Of a stretch of 64,000 nucleotides of DNA, positions 27,763-35,619 are shown one piece after another; positions within the stretch are counted from its first letter, which is position 1, and each line of letters opens with the position of its first letter. The stretch spans positions 2,728,001-2,792,000 of the forward strand of contig CP103804.1 in the NCBI GenBank assembly GCA_024919175.1, given 5' to 3'. The position numbers and the translations under genes were made by a program. The stretch comes from Clostridioides difficile. Lineage in GTDB: Bacteria; Bacillota; Clostridia; Peptostreptococcales; Peptostreptococcaceae. Below the pieces are notes generated by a model that was not told the origin of the DNA, did no database searches, and saw nothing but the letters and a program-made list of their open reading frames with translations.

Positions 27763-29040
27763 TTAAATCACTTCCTTTCTTGTAACTTTCTCCACATCAA
27801 ATAATTTAATTAAAGTTTCCATTATGCCTATTGGAAGCTCAAAGCCTATTTTTTGTGCATGTTCGTCTAATGTTATTTGCATAAGTCCCTTTTCTTTTAA
27901 TAACATTGGATTTTCATGACCTACATAAATATCTGCATTTATAGTATCATACAAACTTCTAAGTGGAGCTATATTTGCAATTCTGCTTACATATGGATTG
28001 TGTCCTTTTTTTATTATGTTGTCTTTAAATAAACTATCTTGTTCATAAAGTTCACGCACTTGTATAAATTCTGGCACTAACCCTAATTCTGTTAAGAAAT
28101 CCACTGTTTCAAATGCCATCATTGGTGTATTCCCATAAATCAGCTTTTTCCCTTCCATTAGAAGTCTACATTTACTTAATAATAAATTATATTTTTGCCT
28201 TTGCTCTAATAATTCATCTTGTACATCTATATCTAAAATGTCACAAAGTTTATTATAGTTTTCCATTATAATTGACTCTTTCATGTTTTTATCAAAATAT
28301 ATGTATTCTATTCCAAATTTATTTTTCATATCTTCTGCTAAATCCAATGCTATCATATCTGTTACTATATTTAATTTAGCACTAGATGCAATTTTTATAT
28401 CTCTTATAGTACATTTAGATGGTATTACACAATTTATTTTTACGCCTTCTTTATACAGTAACTTTACAAGCTCTGTATCTTCTACATTCTCTTGTCTATG
28501 CCCTAAAATATTAATGCCTTTTTTATTTGTATAATTCTCCATAACTGATGATAAACTCTTTAAAGCTCTAGTCATTCCAATTATATGAGAATTGCAAGTA
28601 TAATGTTCGGTATTAACTGCTAAAACAGGTACACCAATCATTTCTTCCAATTCCTCAGATAAAGCATTATAGTCCTCGCCTATTAATTCTGGTACACATG
28701 TGGTTACTATCATTATCGCATCAAATTTTTCAACTTCTGAAACATACTTTACAGCTTCTATTACTTTTTTCTCTGCACCAAAAACTATATCTTTATCTTT
28801 TAGTACTACTGAATAAACACTATCTTGACCAGACTGTCTATGATATGCAAAGTTTTTACTATAATAAGTACATTCATTTGTTCCTACTATCACAAGAGCC
28901 ATGTTTTTTATATACGATGCTGTTAATACAACTCCAAACAAGGGACAATGAGTCCCTGGAAACACAGCATATGATAAAGATTTTATATCTTTATCATACG
29001 TTATATCTTTTAATCTATTTAATACATTTAAAGTATACAT
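27763..29040 (-). CDS. Nitrogenase component 1-like subunit (three-cysteine partner)
   Basis: The 425-residue component-1 family protein keeps all three cluster cysteines in NifD/K spacing: Cys32 (GTHCPLFG), Cys57 (GTNECTYY) and Cys115 (VTTCVPELIGED, compare STC/TTC-x3-xIGDD of nitrogenase). It lacks the conserved FeMo-co His/Cys context that I would expect near the C terminus of NifD, and there is no NifB, NifE or NifN gene, so nitrogen fixation is very unlikely. It follows the ABC transporter ATPase gene. Its partner, the NifH-like reductase, is encoded first in the operon. Reduction of a tetrapyrrole-like or chelate substrate is the best inference. Confidence 0.9.
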   Translation of the reverse strand: MYTLNVLNRLKDITYDKDIKSLSYAVFPGTHCPLFGVVLTASYIKNMALVIVGTNECTYYSKNFAYHRQSGQDSVYSVVLKDKDIVFGAEKKVIEAVKYVSEVEKFDAIMIVTTCVPELIGEDYNALSEELEEMIGVPVLAVNTEHYTCNSHIIGMTRALKSLSSVMENYTNKKGINILGHRQENVEDTELVKLLYKEGVKINCVIPSKCTIRDIKIASSAKLNIVTDMIALDLAEDMKNKFGIEYIYFDKNMKESIIMENYNKLCDILDIDVQDELLEQRQKYNLLLSKCRLLMEGKKLIYGNTPMMAFETVDFLTELGLVPEFIQVRELYEQDSLFKDNIIKKGHNPYVSRIANIAPLRSLYDTINADIYVGHENPMLLKEKGLMQITLDEHAQKIGFELPIGIMETLIKLFDVEKVTRKEVI

Positions 29041-29147
29041 ATTTTTTCCTTTCCAATCCTATTACTTATACAACTTTATAAATTTAAGGCTACAATTATA
29101 TTACTTTTATATTTTTTTTAGCTATAGTTATTTTAAATGTTAAAATC

Positions 29148-29942
29148 TTATATACTACTAGTTCTTCTACATAACATTATTGGATGAATCCTAGGCTTTT
29201 TACTGATTGGATCTATGTCTATGTCACATTTTACCTTGTAAACATCTTTTATTATCTCTTCACTTATTACGTTATTAGGGTGACCATCTGCTACTATAGC
29301 ACCATTATTCATAATAATAAGTCTATCACTGTATTTGCTGGCTTGATTTATGTCATGCAGAACCATAATTATAGTCATTCCAAATTTTTTATTTATATCT
29401 TTTACAAGTTCCATTAATTCTAATTGATGAGATATATCCAAATATGTTGTAGGTTCATCTAATAAAAGTATATCTGGCTTTTGACAAAGTGCCATTGCTA
29501 ACCATACTCTTTGTCTTTCTCCTCCAGATAAATTACTTACCAACTTATCTTTATATATTTCAAGCCCTGTATTTTTCATTGCCCAATTTACTATCTCTTC
29601 ATCATTTTTATTCTTACTTTCAAAAAAGCCTTTATGTGGTATTCTTCCATAATATATTAAATCCTTTACTTTTATATCCTTTAGAGAAGCATTATGTTGA
29701 GATAATAATGCCACTTTTCTCGAAATCTCTTTATTACTCATGACTTTCATATTTCTCTTACCAATATATATGTCACCATGTTTAATTTTCAAAATTCTAG
29801 ATAATGATTTAAGTAATGTAGATTTTCCTGAACCATTTGGACCTAATATAGAAACCACTTCTTTTTCTTTAATGCTCACACTCAGATTTTCTATGATAAT
29901 CTTATCTTCATAACCTATTTGGACATTTTTTACATTGAACAT
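29148..29942 (-). CDS. Iron-chelate/cobalamin-type ABC transporter ATPase
   Basis: This 264-residue ATPase of the FecE/FhuC/BtuD group shows Walker A GPNGSGKST (about 34-42), Q loop, signature LSGGERQR, Walker B DILLLDEPTTYLD and switch His in MVLHDINQAS. It overlaps the permease stop by one base. A 107-base gap separates it from the component-1 gene downstream, but no terminator is seen, so the transporter and reductase look co-transcribed. Confidence 0.94.
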   Translation of the reverse strand: MFNVKNVQIGYEDKIIIENLSVSIKEKEVVSILGPNGSGKSTLLKSLSRILKIKHGDIYIGKRNMKVMSNKEISRKVALLSQHNASLKDIKVKDLIYYGRIPHKGFFESKNKNDEEIVNWAMKNTGLEIYKDKLVSNLSGGERQRVWLAMALCQKPDILLLDEPTTYLDISHQLELMELVKDINKKFGMTIIMVLHDINQASKYSDRLIIMNNGAIVADGHPNNVISEEIIKDVYKVKCDIDIDPISKKPRIHPIMLCRRTSSI

Positions 29943-30922
29943 TAATAATTTCCTCTCTTTCTTAATAAATATAAGAAGAATGGCCCCCCTATTATAGACA
30001 TAATAACGCCTACTGGAATCTCTATAGAGCCTCCTATTGTTCTTGCTAATGTATCTGCAATTAATAATACTATACTCCCTAGTACTATACTAAATGGTAT
30101 CGTATATTTATGGTCACTCCCAAGCAACATGCGAGTTATATGTGGTACTATAAGACCCACAAAGCTGATGACACCAACTATAGAAGTAGAAACTCCTGCT
30201 AAAAATATAGCTACTAATGAGATTAGAAACCTACTTTTATTTACATTAAAGCCAAGATTTGTAGCTGCATCATCTCCTAATTGTAGTACATTTGCACTTC
30301 TGATAAGTAAAACTGCTCCTATCAATCCTATAACAGAATACCATATTAACATATTTACATCTAACCAAGTCTTTGTAGCTAAACTTCCATTTAACCACAA
30401 CATTGCACTTTGAATTCTTTCACTATACATAGTTGATAAATATGATATTACACCGCCTAATATAGTGTTTACAGCTACTCCAGCTAGTATAATTCGCTCT
30501 GGCCTAAGCCCATTTTTATATGCCATCAGATATACTACTCCACAAGATATGAGCCCTCCTATAAAGGCAACTATTGGCAACATACTTGTATATTGTGGAA
30601 ATAAAAGTAATATTATAATAGCAGCTACACTTGCCCCTGTAGATATACCTGTTATACCAGGGTCTGCTAATGGATTTTTCATAACAGCTTGTAACAATAG
30701 TCCTGAAACTGCTAGATTTGCACCAACTAAAGCTGCTAAAATATTTCTAGGCAACCTCATTTTATAAACTATTGTAGTAACCATTGCATTATTTTCATTT
30801 ATCAATGCATCAAAAATTTCGCCAATACTTAAATTTACATTTCCTACAGTAGAAAAAACAATTAATAAAATAATTACAGTTATCAACCCTGTAAATATCA
30901 ATAAGACTTTTTTATTATCCAT
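29942..30922 (-). CDS. FecCD-family ABC transporter permease
   Basis: This 326-residue permease of the FecCD/BtuC family has about ten transmembrane helices and the family motifs LRLPRNILAALVGANLAVSG and GFVGLIVPHITRMLLGSDH. I prefer ATG 30922 to the GTG at 30931, because the AGGTG ribosome binding site overlaps that GTG. A single permease gene implies a homodimer. It sits between the binding-protein gene and the ATPase gene. The family imports siderophores, heme or cobalamin; which one cannot be told from sequence. Confidence 0.94.
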   Translation of the reverse strand: MDNKKVLLIFTGLITVIILLIVFSTVGNVNLSIGEIFDALINENNAMVTTIVYKMRLPRNILAALVGANLAVSGLLLQAVMKNPLADPGITGISTGASVAAIIILLLFPQYTSMLPIVAFIGGLISCGVVYLMAYKNGLRPERIILAGVAVNTILGGVISYLSTMYSERIQSAMLWLNGSLATKTWLDVNMLIWYSVIGLIGAVLLIRSANVLQLGDDAATNLGFNVNKSRFLISLVAIFLAGVSTSIVGVISFVGLIVPHITRMLLGSDHKYTIPFSIVLGSIVLLIADTLARTIGGSIEIPVGVIMSIIGGPFFLYLLRKRGNY

Positions 30923-30938
30923 ATTATTCACCTAAAAT

Positions 30939-31835
30939 CTATTTATCTCCATATAAGATATCTCCCAGTTTATTTATTGAATCTTTGACATGTATATTTG
31001 CTGATACATTAAATATACTTGAATCTAAATCTATAACTTTTCCATTTTTTACTGCACTTAATGTAGACCATGCAGGATTTTTATCAAAAGAATCATCAAA
31101 CGCTTTTTTAGTCTCTTCTATATTTCCATGTGCAAATCTAAGTATGTAGTCTGGATTTTCTTTTATAATTTGTTCTAAGCTAAATTGTATATAATCTGAA
31201 TCTACACTATCTGTTAAGTTATCAGCTATATTTTCAGCTCCTACTGTTTTAACTAAATCACCAAGATATGAACTCTTTGTAGCTAGCATAAAATTATTTC
31301 CACCACCAAATAAAATGGCTACTCTTGGTTTTTTATCCTGTTTTTTTGATTTTTCTACTACAGATTCCTCTACTCCCTTTAGCTCTTTTATAAGTTTTTC
31401 CGCCTCATCTTGTTTATTTATTTTATTTCCTAAATTCTCTATACTTTTAAGAAACTTTGTATATGTTCCAGTCTCAAAATAGAAAGTATCTAAGTTATAT
31501 TCTTTCATACTCTTTTCAACATTTTCTTTAAACATACTATCAACTATAAATACATCTGGCTTAAGAGATGCCACAATTTCTAAATCAGGATTCATAGCTT
31601 GTCCTACTTCTGGTAGATTTTTATATTTTTCTGGCAATTCTGATTTAGTCGTTGGGATGCCTACTAAAGTAGCATCTAATTTATCCAATACTTGTGTTGC
31701 TGCTACTGTGGCTGAAACAACTTTTACATTGTCATTTGACTCCTTGTTTGCAGATTCATCATTTGATGGCTTTGAGCATCCTGTTAATATTAATGCGCTA
31801 AGTAAAAATACTGAGCATATTTTTTTAAATTTCAT
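30939..31835 (-). CDS. Metal-chelate ABC transporter binding lipoprotein
   Basis: This 298-residue periplasmic-binding-protein-2 type lipoprotein (FepB/BtuF/FhuD family) has a lipobox LILTGC near residue 20, a Ser/Asn-rich linker, then the two-lobed domain with a long connecting helix. I start at ATG 31835 because GGAGGA lies seven bases upstream, whereas the ATG at 31850 overlaps that site. It captures a metal chelate or corrinoid at the cell surface and delivers it to the FecCD-type permease encoded next. No conserved heme- or B12-specific residues can be assigned by eye. Confidence 0.93.
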   Translation of the reverse strand: MKFKKICSVFLLSALILTGCSKPSNDESANKESNDNVKVVSATVAATQVLDKLDATLVGIPTTKSELPEKYKNLPEVGQAMNPDLEIVASLKPDVFIVDSMFKENVEKSMKEYNLDTFYFETGTYTKFLKSIENLGNKINKQDEAEKLIKELKGVEESVVEKSKKQDKKPRVAILFGGGNNFMLATKSSYLGDLVKTVGAENIADNLTDSVDSDYIQFSLEQIIKENPDYILRFAHGNIEETKKAFDDSFDKNPAWSTLSAVKNGKVIDLDSSIFNVSANIHVKDSINKLGDILYGDK

Positions 31836-31899
31836 AAAAATTTCCTCCATAATAAACTTTATTTTAAAGCTGTATTTTCTATTTTAAACCTATATTTAT

Positions 31900-32649
31900 C
31901 TAGTTACTTTGCATAATCTTATTTGCAAGTTCTATATATACTTGTGACATTTCATTATCTTTATCTTCTTCTATAACAGTTCTTCCATTATTCTCAGACT
32001 GCTGCATGATTTTATTTCTTGGGATATAGTGAAAAACTTCACTTTTTATTTCATCAGCCAATTTTTCAACTAATTCTATTTCATTTTCAACATTTTTAGC
32101 ATTTAATATGAGTCCTTTTAAAGAAGCATATCCTCTATTTTTAAATTGCTCTACAGCTAAAGATATATTACTAGCAGCATACATTGACATCATTTCTCCA
32201 GAAGTTACTATATACACTTCATTTGCAAATCCATTTCTTATTGGCATTGAAAATCCTCCACAAACAACATCTCCAAGTACATCATAAATTACTACATCTG
32301 GATTATATATTTCAAAGGCTTTTAATTCTTCTAATTTTTCAAAAGCCGCTATTATACCTCTTCCAGCACACCCTACTCCTGGAGTTGGTCCCCCAGCTTC
32401 AATACATAACACTCCACCATATCCTTCAAACACTATGTCTTCAAGTTTTAAGTCATCTTTCTTCTCTTTCATGACATCTAGAACTGTTGGTATAAATTTT
32501 CCTTTCATTAAATTTTTAGTAGAATCTGATTTAGGGTCACATCCTATTTGCATAACCTTATATCCTAAATGAGAAAGTGATGCAGATAAATTGGAAGTTG
32601 TTGTTGATTTTCCAATTCCTCCCTTCCCATAAATAGCTATTTTTTTCAT
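31900..32649 (-). CDS. NifH-like ATP-dependent iron protein
   Basis: The 249-residue NifH/BchL/CfbC-type reductase shows P-loop GKGGIGKST (9-17), switch I CDPKSDST, Cys94 in GVGCAGRGI and Cys130 in DVVCGGFSMP, the two ligands that bridge a [4Fe-4S] across the homodimer. It donates electrons with ATP hydrolysis to the component-1 partner encoded at the end of the same operon. It is the first gene, directly behind the promoter/Fur-like box, with GAGAGG upstream of ATG 32649. It is shorter than NifH of true nitrogenases and lacks the nif context, matching the divergent group-IV-type clade of NifH homologues. This is a family-level placement by eye. Confidence 0.92.
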   Translation of the reverse strand: MKKIAIYGKGGIGKSTTTSNLSASLSHLGYKVMQIGCDPKSDSTKNLMKGKFIPTVLDVMKEKKDDLKLEDIVFEGYGGVLCIEAGGPTPGVGCAGRGIIAAFEKLEELKAFEIYNPDVVIYDVLGDVVCGGFSMPIRNGFANEVYIVTSGEMMSMYAASNISLAVEQFKNRGYASLKGLILNAKNVENEIELVEKLADEIKSEVFHYIPRNKIMQQSENNGRTVIEEDKDNEMSQVYIELANKIMQSN

Positions 32650-32679
32650 TGACTTTTTACCTCTCTTACATCATAATAT

Positions 32680-32708
32680 TATTTAACGAAATTAATTATC
32701 ATTCGCAA
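32680..32708 (-). promoter_or_regulatory. Promoter of the nitrogenase-like/ABC operon with Fur-like box
   Basis: On the minus strand -35 TTGCGA (32703-32708) and -10 TAAATA (32680-32685) are 17 bases apart. GCGAATGATAATTAATTTC (32688-32706) between and over them matches 14 of 19 Fur consensus bases. Confidence 0.6.
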
Positions 32709-32797
32709 TAACTATTTTACGCGATATGTTTTTTAAATTCTTAACTATATTTGTTTTTTTATAAAAATATTTGTATAAATTTAAATGAGGTGATTTT

Positions 32798-33538
32798 TTG
32801 AAATGTTTTAAAGATGACATAGAACTTATCATTAATGATTTTTTTGATTGTTGTAACATTCCAACAAAAGTGATTAATAAAGATTTAAAAGAACTTTGTA
32901 GCGTTGGCTACAATGATAAACTAGAAATATACTTTTCAAGTTTAAACATATTCAATAATATAAAAAGCACAGATTTTGTATCTAATAAAAACTTATCTTA
33001 TATAATGTTAAGTTTTTGCTATGACATAAATTTTTTAATTATGCCAATACATAAATTTGATATTTCTAGTGGCTATTTTGTTATAGGACCTTTTAAATCA
33101 TGCATTAACAACGATATTGAGTTTTCTGACATACCATTTAAGCCTCTATCATGTATAGATTACATATCAAACCTTTTGTCAGAAATATGTCATGATAAAA
33201 TGAAACACAAACCAGCTCTTAGTTTTTATGTAAAAAAAACTATCGACTATATTCATAAAAACTACTCAGAGGATATAACAGTAAGTGATATATGTAATGA
33301 TTTACAACTTAATAAAAGTTATTTTTGCTCCTTATTTAAAAAAGAAAGTGGATATACATTTACTAATTTTCTCAACAAAGTTCGAGTCGAAAAAAGTAAA
33401 AAATATTTGCTTCGAGAAGACATGTCTATTTTAGATGTTGCTGTATTTGTTGGATTTAATAGCCAAAATTATTATAGTATGGTCTTTAAAAAGTTTAACA
33501 ACCTTACACCAATTGAATATAAAAATATTTATAACTAG
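32798..33538 (+). CDS. AraC-family regulator divergent from the nitrogenase-like operon
   Basis: The 246-residue regulator has an unassigned N-terminal sensing domain (about 1-125, containing CC at 18-19, possibly PocR-like) and a C-terminal AraC HTH pair (about 145-245: ISDIC-like VSDICNDLQLNKSYFCSLFKKESG and ILDVAVFVGFNSQNYYSMVFKKF). It shares a 148-base promoter region with the nifH-like gene, so it is the obvious candidate for specific control of that operon beyond iron, perhaps sensing the imported ligand. The start, by TTG/ATG reading at 32798, follows GAGGTGA. Confidence 0.88.
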   Translation: MKCFKDDIELIINDFFDCCNIPTKVINKDLKELCSVGYNDKLEIYFSSLNIFNNIKSTDFVSNKNLSYIMLSFCYDINFLIMPIHKFDISSGYFVIGPFKSCINNDIEFSDIPFKPLSCIDYISNLLSEICHDKMKHKPALSFYVKKTIDYIHKNYSEDITVSDICNDLQLNKSYFCSLFKKESGYTFTNFLNKVRVEKSKKYLLREDMSILDVAVFVGFNSQNYYSMVFKKFNNLTPIEYKNIYN

Positions 33539-33570
33539 AAAATATCATTCTGCAAAGGATGATATTTTTT
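33539..33570 (+). terminator. Terminator of the AraC-family gene
   Basis: AAAATATCAT and ATGATATTTT pair around a ten-base loop and are followed by T residues. Confidence 0.8.
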
Positions 33571-33684
33571 AATTATAAATATTTTGACGAAAAAAGTTAA
33601 TTCTTTGTTAAGTTGATTTTATCTAAAATATCTTAAATATCACTCCAAGTATTTAAATTACTATATAACATAAATTTTCTTAAA

Positions 33685-33742
33685 TTAACAACAACTTAAA
33701 GATTTAACATTCTCTTAACCTATACTTAACAAAACGTTAATA
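33685..33742 (+). promoter_or_regulatory. PhoP-type boxes upstream of the Na/Pi cotransporter
   Basis: TTAAC-type hexamers occur at 33704, 33715, 33726 and 33737 with exact 11-bp spacing, and an earlier pair at 33685 and 33696 is also 11 bp apart. This is the layout of PhoP (Pho) boxes. The last repeat ends six bases before TTGACA (33749-33754), a likely -35. Confidence 0.75.
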
Positions 33743-33851
33743 TTTAAATTGACAAAATTTGTTATTCTATATTATGGAAACAATAAATTTTAGTTAATAA
33801 AGTTTATAATTCATATAAAAAATTTATTAATTTCTTAAGGGAGGAAATATC

Positions 33852-35471
33852 GTGAATATAGCAGTTAGTCTTATTGGTGGACTTGGACTTTTTCTTTATG
33901 GAATGAGTTTAATGGGAGAAGGTTTACAAAAATCGGCAGGAGACAAATTAAAGAAAATCATCGAACTCTTAACAAGTAATGTTGTTATGGGTGTATTGGT
34001 AGGTACAGTTGTTACAGGTATCATACAAAGTTCAAGTGCTACTACTGTAATGGTCGTAGGATTTGTAAACGCAGGAATAATGAATCTAAGTCAAGCCATT
34101 GGTGTAATAATGGGTGCAAATATAGGTACTACTGTTACTGCCCAACTAGTTTCATTTAATCTTGAAGGAATAGCCCCAATTGCATTAGGTATAGGTATAG
34201 TGTTTTATTTATTTACATCAAACCAAAAAACAAAACACTTAGCTGAAATACTTATTGGTTTTGGTATATTATTTACAGGTATGGAATTTATGAAAGATGC
34301 AGTAGCTCCACTTGCTGAGTATAAGGGATTTACTGATACACTTTTATATTTTAGTAAAAATCCTGTACTTGGTATACTAGCAGGATTTGCAATCACTGGT
34401 ATCATACAAAGTTCAAGTGCTTCTATGGGTATGCTAATCGCTTTAGCTTCTCAAGGAATACTTCCTCTATCAGCCGCTTTACCTATACTTTATGGAGATA
34501 ATATCGGTACTTGTGTTACTTCACTTTTATCAAGTGTTGGTGCAAACAGAAATGCTAGACGTGCAGCTGTAATGCATTTAAGTTTTAATGTCATTGGTAC
34601 AATAATATTTATGCTTGTCTTAAATAAACCTATATCAGCTATAGTTACTCATTTTGACCCAACTGACACAGCTAGACAAATAGCAAATGCACATACTTTA
34701 TTTAATCTTACAAATGTTATAATATTATTGCCATTTTCTAAATACATAGTTAAATTAGCAAACAAACTTATACCTATCAAAGAAACTGAGTCAGAAGTTG
34801 TAAACAATACTAAGTACTTAGATGAAAGAATGTTTAGTACTCCATCTATAGCACTTGGTAATACTGTACAAGAAGTTGTTAGAATGGGACATAAAGCTAC
34901 AAACTCTTTAGAACATTCAGTTGCAGGCTTTTTAAATAAAAGTAGCGAAGATATTAAGAAAACTTTTGAGTCTGAAAAAGTTGTTAATAAATTGCAGAAA
35001 GATATATTAAATTATTTGTTAAAACTTTCTAAAGAGCCACTTAGAGATGATGAACGATTTAGAACAGATTTACTTTTCAATACAGTAAATGATATTGAAA
35101 GAGTATCTGACCATGCTGAAAATATAGCTGAGTTGGCTATGACTGTTAAGGAAATGAATATTAACTTCTCTGATAGCGCAATAAAAGAAATCTATGAAAT
35201 ATACAATAAAACTATGACTAATTTTAAGGATGCTTTAGTAGTTTTGGATGTAAAGGATTTTGAATTAGCAAACAAAGTTTTAGAAGTTGAAAATGAAGTA
35301 AATTACTTAGAAAAAACTTTTAGAAATTCTCATATGATTAGATTAAATAATGGCAGTTGTACAATTGATGCTGGTGTACTTTACCTTGACTTACTTACTA
35401 ACTTAGAAAGAATTTCTGACCACTCAACAAATATAGTAACACAAGTTTTAAAACTTAAACAAAAAATATAA
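33852..35471 (+). CDS. Na/Pi cotransporter family protein with PhoU-like tail
   Basis: The 539-residue membrane protein of the NptA/PNaS family has duplicated QSSS motifs (GIIQSSSATTVMVVGFVNAG near 57-76 and GIIQSSSASMGMLIALASQG near 184-203) that form the Na+/phosphate site. A cytoplasmic C-terminal helical PhoU-like domain (about 340-535) carries the ERVSDHAENIAE and ERISDHSTNIV repeats. It imports phosphate, or exports/overflows it in some bacteria. The start is GTG at 33852, seven bases after GGGAGG. Upstream direct repeats with 11-bp period suggest induction by phosphate limitation through PhoR-PhoP. Confidence 0.93.
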   Translation: MNIAVSLIGGLGLFLYGMSLMGEGLQKSAGDKLKKIIELLTSNVVMGVLVGTVVTGIIQSSSATTVMVVGFVNAGIMNLSQAIGVIMGANIGTTVTAQLVSFNLEGIAPIALGIGIVFYLFTSNQKTKHLAEILIGFGILFTGMEFMKDAVAPLAEYKGFTDTLLYFSKNPVLGILAGFAITGIIQSSSASMGMLIALASQGILPLSAALPILYGDNIGTCVTSLLSSVGANRNARRAAVMHLSFNVIGTIIFMLVLNKPISAIVTHFDPTDTARQIANAHTLFNLTNVIILLPFSKYIVKLANKLIPIKETESEVVNNTKYLDERMFSTPSIALGNTVQEVVRMGHKATNSLEHSVAGFLNKSSEDIKKTFESEKVVNKLQKDILNYLLKLSKEPLRDDERFRTDLLFNTVNDIERVSDHAENIAELAMTVKEMNINFSDSAIKEIYEIYNKTMTNFKDALVVLDVKDFELANKVLEVENEVNYLEKTFRNSHMIRLNNGSCTIDAGVLYLDLLTNLERISDHSTNIVTQVLKLKQKI

Positions 35472-35515
35472 TGATTACAATTTGTATTTAATTTTAATTA
35501 ACTACTCAATATAAT

Positions 35516-35556
35516 AAAAAGCTATAAATAATAATTCTATTATTTATAGCTTTTTT
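35516..35556. terminator. Bidirectional terminator after the phosphate transporter
   Basis: A perfect 18-bp stem (35516-35533 with 35538-35555) and four-base loop separate two convergent genes. Confidence 0.9.
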
Positions 35557-35619
35557 AATTTAATTAATATAAATTTGGAATATGTATTTTACTTTTCTCT
35601 TATATAATAAACGTACACC

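Noticed and set aside
26550..32649. A nitrogen-fixation locus
   Set aside because: The component-1 subunits lack the full cysteine set, and NifB, NifE/N and molybdenum genes are absent.
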